A stretch of 64,000 bases of DNA from Closterium sp. Naga37s-1 (GCA_947471745.1 CANJKZ010000504.1:131501-195500), one strand, 5' to 3'; positions 10,501 through 23,200 are shown, counted from the stretch's first letter. Numbers and translations: made by a program. Notes: generated from the sequence alone by a model not told the origin.

Positions 10501-13500
10501 TCAAGAAGTAAGTAAGTGAGAAGACACAGGAACAAGGCCAAGTGCAGTACAGAAGCGCTGATGGTCACGAGGCGAGAGTGCCTTGGTGAACACATCAGCA
10601 GTGTTGGCCTGAGAGGCCACGTAGGCAAGACGAAGCTGACCACGCTGCTGCAGCTCCCGAGCAAGGAAGTAGCGAAGAGCGATGTGCTTCGTTCTGTGCT
10701 CCAACCTCTGTTCGCGACACAAGGCAAGCATTGCCTTGTTATCGACGTACAGAACTGGAGGAGAACGAGGCACCTCGCCCAAGTCGGTCAGCAGGTAGGT
10801 GAGCCAACGCAACTCCTGTGCAGCCATGGCCCCTGCGTAGATCTCAGCCTCACACCTAGAGCTGAGAACAGAAGAAGAGCGGGTAGACTGCCAAGAGACA
10901 GAACCGGAGCCAAGGCTGAAGGTGTAACCCTGTGACGACCGCTGCGTAGCCAAGTCATCAACCCAAGAAGCGTCTGCGTGACCAGTGAGGACAACTGGAC
11001 CCCGTCCTCCAAGCACGAGCCCCATGCCTGACGTACCGCACAAGTAACGCATCACCCTCTTAGCTGCCTTCCAGTGCTCTGGATGGTGTCTCCCGGGCGC
11101 AACGTAGCGTGCCAGGATGCTAAGAGGGTAAGCGAGGTCAGGGCGAGTGCAGGTCATCAGGTACATGAGGCAGCCCACAAGCTCTGGATACGGGCCACTC
11201 GGCTCTACGGACTCATCCGAAGGCAGAGCTGAGAGCGAGTGACCAGTAGGCAGAGGAGTGGACTGTGGCGAAGAGAACTGGAAGTCGAAGCGCTGAAGGA
11301 CCTGCTGCACCATGTGTGACTGGGTCAGAGTGATGGTGCGGCGTGCTCTGTCCCGAGTGATCTGCAAGCCAAGATAGCTGCGCAGCTCACCCAGGTCTGT
11401 GCACGTGTGTCTCTTCTGCAGCTCCGACTTCACTAGAGTCAGTGCCTCAGTGTCAGCAGTAGCAAAGACCAAGTCGTCGATGTACACGAGGATGTAGAAC
11501 GGCGGCAGCGAAGTGTCGGTGCGTAGAAACAGCGACGGGTCAGCAGTAGAAGGAGCAAACCCAAGAGCCGCAAGTGTAGTCCTCAGTGTGTCGTGCCACT
11601 CACGAGGTGCCTGGCGGAGACCGTAGACTGGCCGCCGGAGGCTCCACTGGGTACCAGGGGGAAACGACCCAGTGAAGCCAGGTGGGCGGCGCAGCCAGAT
11701 CTCCTCGTGCAGGCTGCCCTGTAGAAAGGCTGTGCTGATGTCAAGAGAGTGAAGCTCGTAGTCACGCTGAGCAGCGACGTGTAGCAGTACCCGAAGAGTG
11801 GTCATCTTCGGGGTGGGAGAGAAGGTCTGAAAGTAGTCAACTCCCTGCCGCTGACTGAAGCCTCGAGGAACGTAACGCGCCTTGAAGACAGGCGGAGAAC
11901 CCGGCGGCCGCTTCACCCTGAAGATCCACATGCCATCGACAATGTTCGCCCCAGGTGGGGGAACCTCGTCGACGTAGGTGCCTGTGGACTTCCAGGAAGC
12001 CATCTCTGCGTCCATGGCTGCCTGCCACTGAGAGGAGTAGGGACCCTCAACCGCCTCCGCGTAAGAGCGCGGAGTCGGGATGTCTAGTGCATCCGGGTCT
12101 CCCTCAGGGGCAAGCAGCATGGACACGAGATGAGGTGAAGCAGCAGCCAAACATTGGAACTCCTCCTGCCTGTCCTCAAGGACGTCCGTGCCAAGGGCAC
12201 ACTCACCCTCGACGGACGGAGGACAGACAGACTCAGACTCAGCAACAAGACTGGCAGCGTAGTCTAGACGACAGCGAGCAGCAAAGTCGACAAGCTCGGT
12301 AACTAGCGCAGACGCAGCAGCAGACTCAAAGGAAGGGTCAGTGACAACAGTAGCCAGGAGACGCGTGACAGTGGGACTAGCAGCACGAAGGGAGTCAGAC
12401 TCCGGGTCAGCAAGGGCAGGAAGAGAGGACTCAGGAGGAGACGGCAGAGGGGCACGCTGCGGAACAGTGGAAGGACGCAGAGTCATCCGGTGCGTGCCGG
12501 GGACAGGAGGAGAACGCTGACGCGAACTACGACCACCAGTGCGAGCAGCACGGACAGGCGACGCAGGACGAGACGCAGGCTCATGACGCTCAGCAAGACC
12601 TCCTGTCGGACCAGCGTAAGGAGACGGAGCAGGCAGTGGGGAGGTGGGCTGTAGCTGTGACGGCGACAGGACAGGCGGTGGACACTCTAAGGAAGGGGGT
12701 GGACTAAGAGAAGGCGGGAGACCAAGAACCTGCTCAAGGAGCGGAACGAAGTACGGCCGCGGCCGCTCATCACCCCCAGAACCAGCAGGAGCACCTCCAG
12801 TAGCTCCAGCACCAGCAGCACCAACAGCAGCACCACCAGCAACTCCAGTAGCTCCACCAGCTCCACCGGCAGCTCCAGCAGCACCTCCAGCAGCTCCAGC
12901 ACCAGCAGCACCAACAGCAGCACCACCAGCAGCTCCAGTAGCTCCACCAGCTCCACCGGCAGCTCCAGCAGCACCTCCAGCAGCTCCAGCACCAGCAGCA
13001 CCAACAGCAGCACCACCAGCAGCTCCAGCAGCTCCACCAGGTCCACCGGCAGCTCCAGCAGCACCTCCAGCAGCTCCAGCACCAGCACCTCCAGCAGCCG
13101 CACCCCCAGACCCGGTACCTCCAGTACCAGAGTCTACAGCAGGACCTCCTCCAACACCACCGGCCCCGGCAGCTCGAGTACCTCCAGTACGAGCACCTCC
13201 AGGGCCTGTGGTGTCAGCAGCACGAGTGTCTCCAGCTCCAGCAGCAGTACCGCCAACTCCAGGACGCCTCCGCAGTCGCTGACGAACCGCAAACCACTCT
13301 CGCAGCTCCGCTGGCGTAAGGGGCCGGCGAGAAACCGGTCCAACACCCTCCAGCTCAGTGCGCCCAGGCTCTGCACCCTCCAGGACCTCACGCACTGGCA
13401 AAGCACCCCCAGGCTCCGCACCCTCCAGCACCTCACGCACCGGCTTAGCACCCTTAGGCCCCGCACACTCCAATAACTCACGTCGTGGCTCAGCACCTCC

Positions 13501-16500
13501 AGACGCAGCACCTCGAGCAGTACCACCCTCAGCAGCACCTGAGTCGCTAGTGACCTCGACAGGCTCAGCTAAGGGAGGTGGGTCTACCTGAGACACACCT
13601 GAAGGAGCAGGACCCTGGGGGGGAAGGGGGTCTACCGGAGGGGGACCTGGAGCGAGGAAGAGCGGCGGGGGAGGGAGAGGGGCAGTGCGGTAGGGAAAGA
13701 GGCGGTAGAAAGGGACGGACCCGTCAAAGGTGACGTCCTGAGAAGACAGGACACTGTGCGAGGCGGGGTGGTAAAACTGCCAGCCAGGCGCGTCAGTCGG
13801 AAAGCCGAGGAAGACACAGGGAAGGGTGCGGGAGGAGAGCTTGTCCGCGGACGTATCGCGAACAAGAGCACGGGCACCCCAGACCCGGAACACCGACGCG
13901 TCACCAACCTCCCCCGTCCACCTCAGTGTGGGCGAGGTCTCCGGAACGGAGACACGGGGCCAGAGGTTGAGCTGCTGTGCGGCGTACCGGACCGCAAACG
14001 GCCACAGAAAATGGGGAGCCGCCGCATGGATCAAGGAGGTACGAGCGGTCTCCATGACCAGGCCAATGCGGCGCTCAGCAACCCCATTTTGCTGCGGTGA
14101 GCCCGGAAGCGTGTAAGACTGGGTGATGCCCTCCTCCTGACAGAAGCCGCGCAAGAGGTCGGAGGCGAACTCTCCGCCTCTGTCAGAGTGCAGACGCAAA
14201 ACAGGGAGGTCGGTCCGAAACCTCCTGCGTAGCTGGAGACGAACCGCTCGGATCCAAGGGATCAGGACAGCAGGGACCTCACCCTTGGTGCGCAAGGGGA
14301 AGACCGTGGTGTAACGCGAGTAGTCGTCAACTACCAGCAGGAAGTACCGCTCTCCACCCCGTCCGCTGACGCGGGCGGGGCCCCACACGTCCATGTGGAG
14401 AGTCTACAGCGGAGCCTCTGTCGGAGGAAACGAGGAGGAGTGAGGAGCGGCGCGCTGCCGCCCCTCGACGCAAGGAAGGCAGGCCGGGGCAGGCGAAGCA
14501 GGGAGGGGAGGCAGGGTCCGGGGAAGACCAGACACAAGGACGCGACGGTGCATGTCACGAAGACGGGGCAGAGAGGGGTGTCCCAGACGGTGGTGCCAGA
14601 GAACGGTCTGGTGCGACAGGGAGCGACACGAGCAAGGGGAGTCTAGCTGACCTGACGCAGACGCCTGACCGACAGCAGCGACCTGGGGAGACACAGTGGT
14701 CAGTGTGTAAAGGCTCGACCCTGGCGCACGCGTGAACGTGGCCAGGTGTCGCCCAGTCCTGGAGCACGTACAGATCGCCACACGCTGTCCTCCAGGGGTG
14801 AAGGTATCAACCCAGTGGTCCTGAAGGACAGCGTTGCTCACCAAGTTCGTAGAGAACGAGGGGAGGTGGAGACCTGACAGCGAACCAGACGGGACCGCTG
14901 GGCAAGGAAGCACAGTGGTAGACCGTGCAAGGACTGGACCCCCCGAGGGGTCAGCCAGGGAGACTGCAACTGGTGCAGGGAGCGGTGTGAGGGCTGTGCT
15001 GTCACGGAAGAAACACCTGGAAGCACCTGAGTCAAGAGTGAAGGTGTGCAAGGCGGTAGAAGGCGCGGTACCTGACAGAGCAGACTCACTCGCACCTGAG
15101 GCAGCAGACGCGGTACCTGGGAGCGCAGACTCGCAAGCACCAAGAGCTGCTGGCTCTATACCTGGATCAGGCGGCAGACACAGGTAGCAGTCACCCTCAG
15201 CACTAACAGACAATGCATACATGGCAGCAAGAATAGCATCATAGTCAAGAGCAAAGATGTCTACACCCTTCTTAAGCAGATCAAACCAGCGAGGGGTCTC
15301 AACCTCTGCACCCATCTCCTCACGCCAGGCGTCGTCAAGGCGAGAGAAGCAACGCTGCTGGGGGTGGGGCTTGCCGCATGTCTGACCAGCACGCTCACCG
15401 GTGCGAATGACATACGGACAGCGAGTACCCCCAGACGTACCCCTCTGAGCCAACCACTCACGAAGCTGCTGAGGCGTAAGGGACCGCTGCTGCTGCTGTC
15501 TCTGACCAGTGCCTCCACCACGACCGCCACCGCTGCCGCTGCCTGCACCACCGCCGCTACCGCCACCACCGCCACTCCCACCGCCGCCGCCACCACCACC
15601 ACCTCCCCCACCGCCGCTGCCACCCCCACCAGCACCCCCGCCGCCACTGCCTCCACTCCCACCGCCACCCCCACCTCCTCCACCTCCTCCTCCGCCGCCA
15701 CCGCCACCACCGCCCTTGCCCCCCCTTGCCCTTGCCGGTGCGGCGCCGCCTGGTAGAAGTGGAGGCAGCACCAACCGAGTCGGCTCCGAGGAAGTCTACG
15801 GCGGCAGCAGTGGCGTAGGAGGGGGCAAGAGGGGAAGAAGCGCACCCCTCAAAGATGGGGGTGCGAGGAGCGCCACGAGCAGCAGCCACACTAACAATGC
15901 TGCTCTCAGCGGCTAAGAGGTGCTCCTCTAGGAGGTCTATGGTGAGGTCGGAGGGACAGCGCGCTAGGAAGTGGTCCCTGACGGAGCGAAGGGTGTCAGG
16001 GAGGCGGGTCACTATAAAGTGGAGCGTCCAGTACATCGGAGGGGGGTGCTGGGCAACAAACTCCTTGCGGAGTGCGGCACGGACACGAGCGTCACTAGAG
16101 CGAAGGTGGGTGATGAGGTCGGCTACGGTGGCAAAGCTCGACAACTCGGGGAACAGGTACGGCAGCATGAGGCGGCTGAGCGCAGCAGTGGCAGGGGAGG
16201 AGTAGCGAGCAACTACAGTGTCGTACAGGGCCTTAGCGGTTTTGTGCTCGCCAAAGTGCTTGAGTTCCGCTAGCGGCAAGTGGTTGCGGATTGCAAGGCG
16301 GGCAGCAGCGTCGCGCATCAGCCACTGAGAGCGCTCGCTAAGGGCAGCTGTGTCAGCAGGAGCGGCTAGGGCCCCGGAGGTGTGGTCAAAGAGTGAGATC
16401 TCGTCTTTGCTGGTGCTTATGAGGTAGAGCTGCAAGTCATCTAGCCAGGAGTCGAACTCTACAGGGCGGCCCTCGGTGTCGAAAGAAAGAACACGAAGGG

Positions 16501-16507
16501 TGGCCAT
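10501..16507 (-). other. Copia A gag-pol region (fossil coding region)
   Basis: Parts in order: gag N-terminal domain from the ATG at 16507, Gly-rich linker, Cys/His finger, aspartic protease (LDSGAS), GAG-pre-integrase (LWHHRLGH), integrase core (DVWGPA, VDDYSR, HSDRGGEF), a long Ala/Gly-rich spacer, reverse transcriptase (YIDD box) and RNase H (HADAS, DNKAM). This is the Ty1/copia order, with integrase before reverse transcriptase. It is broken, with about two breaks. Confidence 0.9.
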
Positions 16508-16524
16508 AGTGCTAGGTGCACGGG

Positions 16525-17335
16525 CTGCAGAAAACGACGCGCGGGTAGGCAGAAAGCGGCGCACGGGTAGGCAGAGTGCAGTGCACGGGCTGCAGAAAGC
16601 GACGTGCGGGTAGGCAGAAAGTGGCGCACGGGTAGGCAGAAAAGCGGTGCACGGGCTGCAGAAAACGACGTGCGGGTAGGCAGAAAACGGCGCACGGGTA
16701 GGCAGAGTGCGGTGCACGGGCTGCAGAAAACGACGTGCGGGTAGGCAGAAAGTGGCGCACGGGTAGGCAAAAAAGCGGTGCACGGGCTGCAGAAAACGAC
16801 GCGCGGGTAGGCAGAAAACGGCGCACGAGTAGGCAGAGTGCGGTGCACGGGCTGCAGAAAACGACGCGCGGGTAGGCAGAAAACGGCGCACGGGTAGGCA
16901 GAGTGCGGTGCACGGGTAGGCAGAGTGCGGTGCACGGGTAGGCAGAGTGCGGTGCACGGGCTGCAGAAAACGACGCGCGGGTAGGCAGAAAACGGCGCAC
17001 GGGTAGGCAGAGTGCGGTGCACGGGCTGCAGAAAGCGGCGGACGCGGCAGCAGGGCGGGCGGCGCGGCAGCAGGGCGGGCGAGGCGGCAGCAGGGCGCGC
17101 GACGCAGCAGGGCGGGCGAGGCAACAGCAGCGCGCGCGACGCAGCAGGGCGGGCGACGCGGCAGTAGCGCGCGCGACGCAGCAGGGCGGGCGACGCAGCA
17201 GCAGGGCGCGCGACGGAGCAGGGCTGGCGACGCGGCTGCAGGGCGCGCGACGCAGCAGGGCAGGCGACGCGGCAGCAGCGCGCGACGCTACAGGAGGGCC
17301 CGCGTGGGGCGACAGCAGGGCGTGCGACACTAAAA
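16525..17335 (-). repeat. GC-rich tandem repeats in copia A leader
   Basis: Between the 5' LTR and gag, units built from CGGGTAGGCAGA and GGGCTGCAGAAA repeat many times up to about 17035. After that comes a second array of GGCGGGCGACGC-like units to about 17330. No protein of known type is encoded. Each copia in the window has its own repeat type at this position. Confidence 0.8.
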
Positions 17336-17598
17336 AAAAAAGGGCACCGCGCATGGCAGCACGCGGGCAGGCAGGGCAGATCAGTACGGTGGGCCCACAG
17401 TATTAGGTCCTAGGGACCTCCTGCTCTGAAACCATGTCAAGAGGATAGGCTAGGAAATGAGTGGACTATGAAAGAGATGGGTACAAATATGAAACCCTAA
17501 AAGGGGCTGTACCCCATATTGGCTACCCCACTACTGCCTAAACATATATATCATTTGACAGCAGGATGCGCTAAGGAATATCGAGAAAATTTCTTACA

Positions 17599-17605
17599 CT
17601 ACCCC

Positions 17606-17636
<31 letters not shown>

Positions 17637-17637
17637 T
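17599..17637 (-). repeat. Expanded polypurine tract of G1 (30-C run on + strand)
   Basis: Immediately inside the G1 3' LTR is a run of 30 consecutive C on the + strand (17607-17636). On the element's own strand this is a poly-G run, at the position of the plus-strand primer. It looks like an expanded polypurine tract; the run length may not be exact because such runs are hard to sequence. Confidence 0.7.
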
Positions 17638-17639
17638 TC

Positions 17640-18123
17640 AAGAAGCCCCCTCCGCTATGCAAGTGCGTGTATATCGCGGAAGCCACGGCTCCTCAGGTAG
17701 ACTTGCACGGCAGGGTGGTTTTCAATGTTGGCCAGGGGCACCTAGCTATCCTCAGTTGGCGTGCGATCCTTCCAGCGAACGAAAAACTCAATCCTCCTGA
17801 TTCCCGAGGGGTGTCGAATCCAATGGCTCATAATCTTTTCGGGCTCGATGATCGGCTCCGATGCAAGGCGAGTCACGGATGGCAGGCGGTGACGAGACAG
17901 TTGGCTCGTGGTTGGAATTTATGGGCGAAGTAGGCTGACGTTGAATAATGGCCTGATGTACCAGTCGGTCGGTAACGGTAGATGGGATATTACTGGCGTA
18001 ATCATGTGGCTGACTTGGAATGGGCCACAGTAGCGAGGTCGAAGTTTTGCTACGTCGGGCAGTCGCAGATTTTGCGTGTCAAGCAGTACGTAATCCCCTG
18101 ACTAGTGTGTGACTGGGCGGCGG
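17640..18123 (-). other. G1 integrase C-terminal region (fossil)
   Basis: The - strand resembles the end of gypsy pol: a segment like LRLPDVAKLRPRYCGPF, then FNVSLLRP. This is the region after the integrase core that often carries a chromodomain; I do not see a clear chromodomain. It continues the G1 sequence found right of the composite insertion at 20223. Confidence 0.72.
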
Positions 18124-18556
18124 TGTCAGAACCCCAGCCACTAGACCACTGGGATAAAAGGGCTTTTTTCAGTAGCGGGTCAGTGCGCCCATAACCCCCC
18201 AGGCGAACGCGCCTGTAACCCTCTCCAGGATCAATCGGGCATCCACAGTGCAGATCTACTAACACCCCCCCACACTGGGAGGCCCAGGACTAAGCACAGC
18301 GGCAACGGACTACATGTGCATACACCGGGATTCGAACCCGAGACCGCTCTGATACCATGTCAGAACCCCAGCCACTAGACCACTGGGATAAAAGGGCTTT
18401 TTTCAGTAGCGGGTCAGTGCGCCCATAACCCCCCAGGCGAACGCGCCTGTAACCCTCTCCAGGATCAATCGGGCATCCACAGTGCAGATCTACTGACACC
18501 CCCCCACACTGGGAGGCCCAGGACTAAGCACAGCGGCAACGGACTACATGTGCATA
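18124..18556 (-). mobile_element. TRIM T1 (miniature LTR element, family T)
   Basis: LTRs of 141 bp lie at 18124-18264 and 18358-18498, with a 93-bp internal part and then a partial repeat of the internal part to 18556. On the - strand the primer-binding site TGGTATCAGAGC (18346-18357) follows the LTR directly, and a G-run precedes the other LTR. There is no coding capacity. An A-box-like TGGTCTAGTGG (18372-18382) and a B box GGTTCGAATCC (18328-18338) lie 33 bases apart. Confidence 0.82.
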
Positions 18557-18557
18557 T

Positions 18558-20217
18558 ACTGTGCCAGCAGCTCCTGTTGCCCGTGTGTCTGCAGCTTCAG
18601 CCGCCGTCTCTCATCTTCTCTCCTCTCACAGTCCCTCCTCCTCCTCACTTGCCCGCTGTGACTACCACTAGCTTTGCTTATAATTGTGAACTATTACTAT
18701 GCTTGCTTGTTGTGCTGATTACACCCCACTTTGGCTATGGGGGTGTGTCAGAATGTTATAATTGTCTAGCCTGCAGTGGGGTACTCTATAGTGAGTACAG
18801 CCCAATTAGGGTTTGCTATATGTATCCAACTGCTTGCTAGTGAACCTGCTCCTTTCTTCATTCTTACTTTCTACTGCTAATTCTGATATGCTATCAGAGC
18901 AGGTCGATCCCCTTGGGTCGATCCTGTGGGTGGGTCCACCACCTCACTGCTTCCGCTGCTACTGCTACTCTGTGTGTTGCACGCCCCGTGGCGTGCGACG
19001 GATTTTTCATCCCGCCGCGCGCTCGGAGCGTGCGGCGGTTTTCTGCCCGCCGTGCGCCCCGAGGCGCGCGGCGGTTTTCTGCCCGCCGTGCGCCCCGAGG
19101 CGCGCGGCGGCTTTCTGCCCCGTCACTCCGCGCGTCGCTCCCGGGAGGCACTGCGACGGGCGACGGGGACCCGCGCGTCGCCCCCCGTCGCCCGTCGCGG
19201 CCTGCGCGACCTGCGTAGGGCCCGCGCGCGGCCCGTACAGCCTGCGCGCGGCCCGTACGGGCTGCGCCAGGCCCGCGCGCGGCCCGTACGGGCTGCGCCA
19301 GGCCCGCGCGCGGCCCGTACGGGCAGCGCCAGGCCCGCGCGCGGCCCGTACGGACTGCGCCAGGCCAGGGCGCGCCTCGGGCCGCCCGCACGCGGTTCGT
19401 ACGGGCTGCGCCAGGCCCGTGGGCGCCCTGTTTTCTCTGCCCCTGCGCTGCCCGCTGTCCCCCGTGCTTCTGACGGCGCCCCACCCCTGCTGCTGCCCGT
19501 TCTCCTGAATTAGGGTTTGGGGGTGGGGGGTATGGGGGTGCAGTTTCTGTGCGTCGTCCCCTGCTCCTCCTCCTCGGTCTCCCAGTGCTGCAGCTGCCGC
19601 TGAGGGGGGTGGGTGTGTGGGAGCCGAAGGAGTGGTACTAGGGGGGTGACGTGCAAGTGGAGTTAGGAGTGAAGCAGTGGGTGTGTGGGGGGTGTGTGGG
19701 ACAGTTGGAGGAGGTTGAGCGGAGGCTGCTGTCTTGTCGTCCGTAGCACCTGTAATCCGGGGCGCACTGTCCTGGTAGCCCAGAGAGCCTGCTGCGCCTG
19801 TCGCCCGAGGGTCCGTTGCTCCTGTAGCTCCTCGTAGCCCGTGAGCCAGTTACTCCAGTAGTCCGGGGCGCACTGTCCCGGTAGCCACTGTGCCAGCAGC
19901 TCCTGTTGCCCGTGTGTCTGCAGCTTCAGCCGCCGTCTCTCATCTTCTCTCCTCTCACAGTCCCTCCTCCTCCTCACTTGCCCGCTGTGACTACCACTAG
20001 CTTTGCTTATAATTGTGAACTATTACTATGCTTGCTTGTTGTGCTGATTACACCCCACTTTGGCTATGGGGGTGTGTCAGAATGTTATAATTGTCTAGCC
20101 TGCAGTGGGGTACTCTATAGTGAGTACAGCCCAATTAGGGTTTGCTATATGTATCCAACTGCTTGCTGGTGAACCTGCTCCTTTCTTCATTCTTACTTTC
20201 TACTGCTAATTCTGACA
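18558..20217 (+). mobile_element. Non-autonomous LTR retrotransposon N1a (LARD-like)
   Basis: LTRs of 143 bp lie at 18746-18888 and 20075-20217, with about two differences. The primer-binding site TGCTATCAGAGC is at 18889-18900, followed by a GGTCGA-based inverted repeat. The internal 1.2 kb is GC-rich and repetitive, with CGTGCGCCCCGAGGCGCG and GCCCGTACGGGCTGCGCC units. It shows no gag or pol motif. The 188 bases before the left LTR (18558-18745) repeat the 3' end of the internal region (19887-20074), including the polypurine tract TATGGGGGTG. It presumably depends on a copia for replication. Confidence 0.82.
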
Positions 20218-20222
20218 GGCGG

Positions 20223-23200
20223 TGGCGGTCAGCATTGCGCTTAGTGATGGCATTTGCCTTTTTAATTGCTTCTGGGGCTCTGGATCTGCCAGCCTGCAGA
20301 ATCTCGACGAATCGCTGCGCACGTAGCGTGGGGTTGTCCAGACTCGACGTCATGGGCACTGTTGGGTTTTGCCCGTAGTTCAGGTAGAATGGGGACTGCT
20401 GCGTAGTCGCTGACGTGGCGTTGTTGTACACGAACTCGATCAGCGGCAGCTGCTGCTCCCAAGTTGTCGGGTCGTCACACGTGGCCCGGATCAATCGCTC
20501 CATCGTCTGATTGGTCCGCTCCGTTTAACCGTCGGTCTCGGGGTGGTACGATAAACTGAACTGTAGCCTGGTCCCTCACTGCTCCCAAAGGTTCTTCCAG
20601 AAGTTGTTGGTGAACTTCGTGTCGCGGTCGCTGTTTATCGCGGCTGGTATCGCGTGCAGTCGAACGACGGTTGCGATGAACAGGCAAGCGGTTTCTTCGG
20701 CTGGGATCGATTTCTTGCACACAACGAAGTGTGCCATCTTCGTCAATCTGTCAACGAGGACCATAACCGTGTCGTTACCCCCACGGTTCGACGGTAACCC
20801 CGTGACGAAATCCATGGTTACCTGCTGCCAGGCACGCTCAGGAAGTGGAATCGGCTGCAGTTGACCCGCCTTTCTTTTTCGCGAGTTTTTCATCACCTGA
20901 CATGTAGAACACGAGCCCGCGTGGTGCTGTACGTCGGTCAACAGCTCCGGCCAGTAGTAATACCGCTGCAGTTGCTGTCGCTTTTTTCTACCCCAAAATG
21001 TCCCGAGGTAATTCCGTCGTGTGCCTCCTGCAGTAAGAGTTCCCTCAGTAGTGAGTACGCGGGTACCTAGATGCGGTTGGTGCTTGTTTTCACGTAATAG
21101 ACTCCTTTAGCCTCTGCCAGTTGCTGTGAATTTCCGGTCGTGAAAAATGGGTCGGTACTGTACCCGTGGATGAAAAGGCCTGTTAGCAGTGGGTTGGTTT
21201 GGGCGAGTAGGATGGCGTCGAGTTGGGCGGTGGGGCGTGTGAGTGCGTCGGCGATGTTGGATGCGCCTTTTTTGTACGTGACCGTGTAGTGGAAATTGGA
21301 CTCCAGATAGTCCAACCAGCGGATCTGTCGCAGATTGAGTTCGGTTGGGCGCGAAGGTACTGTAGTGATCAGTGGTTTATCCGTACTGTCACGTCAGCTC
21401 CCGTGAGGTAACATCGCCACACCATGAATGCATGCACGATCGCCAGCATCTCGCGGTCGTGTATCGGGTAGTTGCGTTTGGGCAGGTGAAGCTTGCGGGA
21501 CTCTTACGCGATTGGCTGGAGGCCGTTCCAAAAGTCCTGCAACAGTATCGTTCCCACAGCGATGTTACTAGCGTCGGTGACGAGCTCGAGCGGAAGGTGC
21601 GGATCAGCGATGTGAAGCACGAGCGGCGAGCACAAAATTGTTTTGAGGGCCGAGAAGGCAGCTTGCTCTTTCTCCCCCCACGTGTACTCAACCCCCTTCC
21701 TCGGCAAGTCGATCAACGGGGCAGTCAACTTCGCCATGTCGGGGACGAACCGGCGCACGTAGTTGACGAACCCCAAAAATCTCTGTAGCTCAGTCAAGTT
21801 TGTCGGCGCGTGCCACGCTTGAATCGTCGCGATCTTCTTCGGGTCTATTTCCACTCGTGCTGCTGAAATAATGTGTCCTAAAAACTCTAGTCTGTCATGT
21901 AAAAACTCACACTTAGAAGCTTTGGCCAGTAGGCGGTTTTCACCCAGTGTTTAAAAAACTGCTTCGATGTCCTGTAAGTGCTGTGCTCTGTCTGGGCTGT
22001 AAATCAGGATGTCGTCGAGGTATACGATGACGCACTTATCTAAAAGCGGGCGGAATGCTTCGTTTATGGTCATTTGAAAAGTGGCGGGGGCGTTGGTCAG
22101 TGCGAAGGGCATGACGATGTATTCGAAGGATCCGTAGCGCGTTCGAAAAACTGTTTTCAGGTAGTCGGGTGGGTTGACTCGGATCTGGTGGTAGCCTCCT
22201 CGAAGGTCGATTTCGAGAAAACCCGGGCTGTGCGCAGTTGGTCAATCAGTTCGTAGGCTCATGGGATGGGGTAACGAGATTTGATGGTAACCCTGTTCAG
22301 TGCTATGTAGTTTATGCACATGCGAAAACCCCCGTCATTTTTCGGTGTGAACAGTATCGGTGCTGCGAAGGGTGACGAACTCGGGCGAATGAATTCTTTC
22401 TCGAGCAGGTAATCCAGCTGCTTCCTCACTTCGTCCAGTTCAGGTTGGGTCACTCGGAACTGTCGCTGTACTGGCGGTTGTGCCCCTGGTTCTAACTCTA
22501 TCTTGTCGTTGTGCAGTTGCTGAGATGGCAGTCCCGTTGGAAGGTCGTCCGGAAATATCCCACTGTATTGCTTCAGAAGTGCTGCCAAATCATCCGGTAC
22601 GTCGGTTAGCAGTTTCTGTAAATCCCCACCTTTGTCTGCTGCCTCGCCTTCCCGAATGTCAACCGCGTACACGTCAGCTCCTGCTGCTACAGCGCGTTTC
22701 ATCGTGATCGCGTTGACACGCACCGGCGAAGACTCAGGGGAGCCCCAGCGATGTAAGGCAATGTTGTTACCGCTCACTCGCACGGTGCAGTCACCCGTCG
22801 TCCAGTCGATTCTCGGAATGTGTCGGCGCAGCCAATCACGACCGAGTAGAATGTCGGTTCCGTCGAGGGTTGTCACGAGCATTTATTGGCTAAACGTGAA
22901 GTTACCCCCGCATCGAATCAGAACCCGGTCTACACGTTCCCATATCGCCAGTGGCGTGCCGTCAACGAGATATTAATCTCAAGTAAACATCTCTCCAGTG
23001 GCAGTCTCAGTTTTTGTGCTGTGGCGATATTGATCAGGTTGTGTGGCTGGCTCCACCGTCTACGAAGATTTTAAACTGAGTCCCTCCCGATTTTCCCACT
23101 AAGCAATATGGGGTTGTCTACCGTAGTACCCTCCTTATTCTGCCGGGTGTGGTCGATTGCGTGAACCGGCACAATCACTCGGTGAGGGTCGGTTGGGTCG

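Larger units (their letters stand above)
10158..17560 (-). mobile_element. Ty1/copia retrotransposon A (near full length)
   Basis: The LTRs are 10158-10283 and 17435-17560, 126 bp each, with one difference seen near one end. The target duplication is GCAGG (10153-10157, 17561-17565). On the - strand the primer-binding site TGGTTTCAGAGC follows the 5' LTR, matching initiator Met-tRNA with one change. The polypurine tract TATGGGGGTG precedes the 3' LTR. The element inserted into the 3' LTR of gypsy G1. The near-identical LTRs mean a recent insertion. Confidence 0.93.
18124..20217. mobile_element. Composite insertion: TRIM T1 joined to non-autonomous LTR element N1a
   Basis: One block of 2.1 kb sits in gypsy G1 pol and is flanked on both outer sides by GGCGG (18119-18123, 20218-20222). 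The left half is a TRIM of family T in - orientation; the right half is an N1-family element in + orientation. Each half also carries a partial second copy of its own internal sequence, and these partial copies meet near 18557. The G1 sequence resumes directly on both sides. Confidence 0.82.

Noticed and set aside
12644-13282. Pro/Ala-rich + strand frame and Leu-rich - strand frame at the same place
   Set aside because: Both are shadows of the Ala/Gly-repeat spacer in copia A pol.
16525-17035. Regular repeats resembling a CRISPR array
   Set aside because: The units are adjacent with no unique spacers of constant length, lie in a copia leader, and the genome is clearly eukaryotic.
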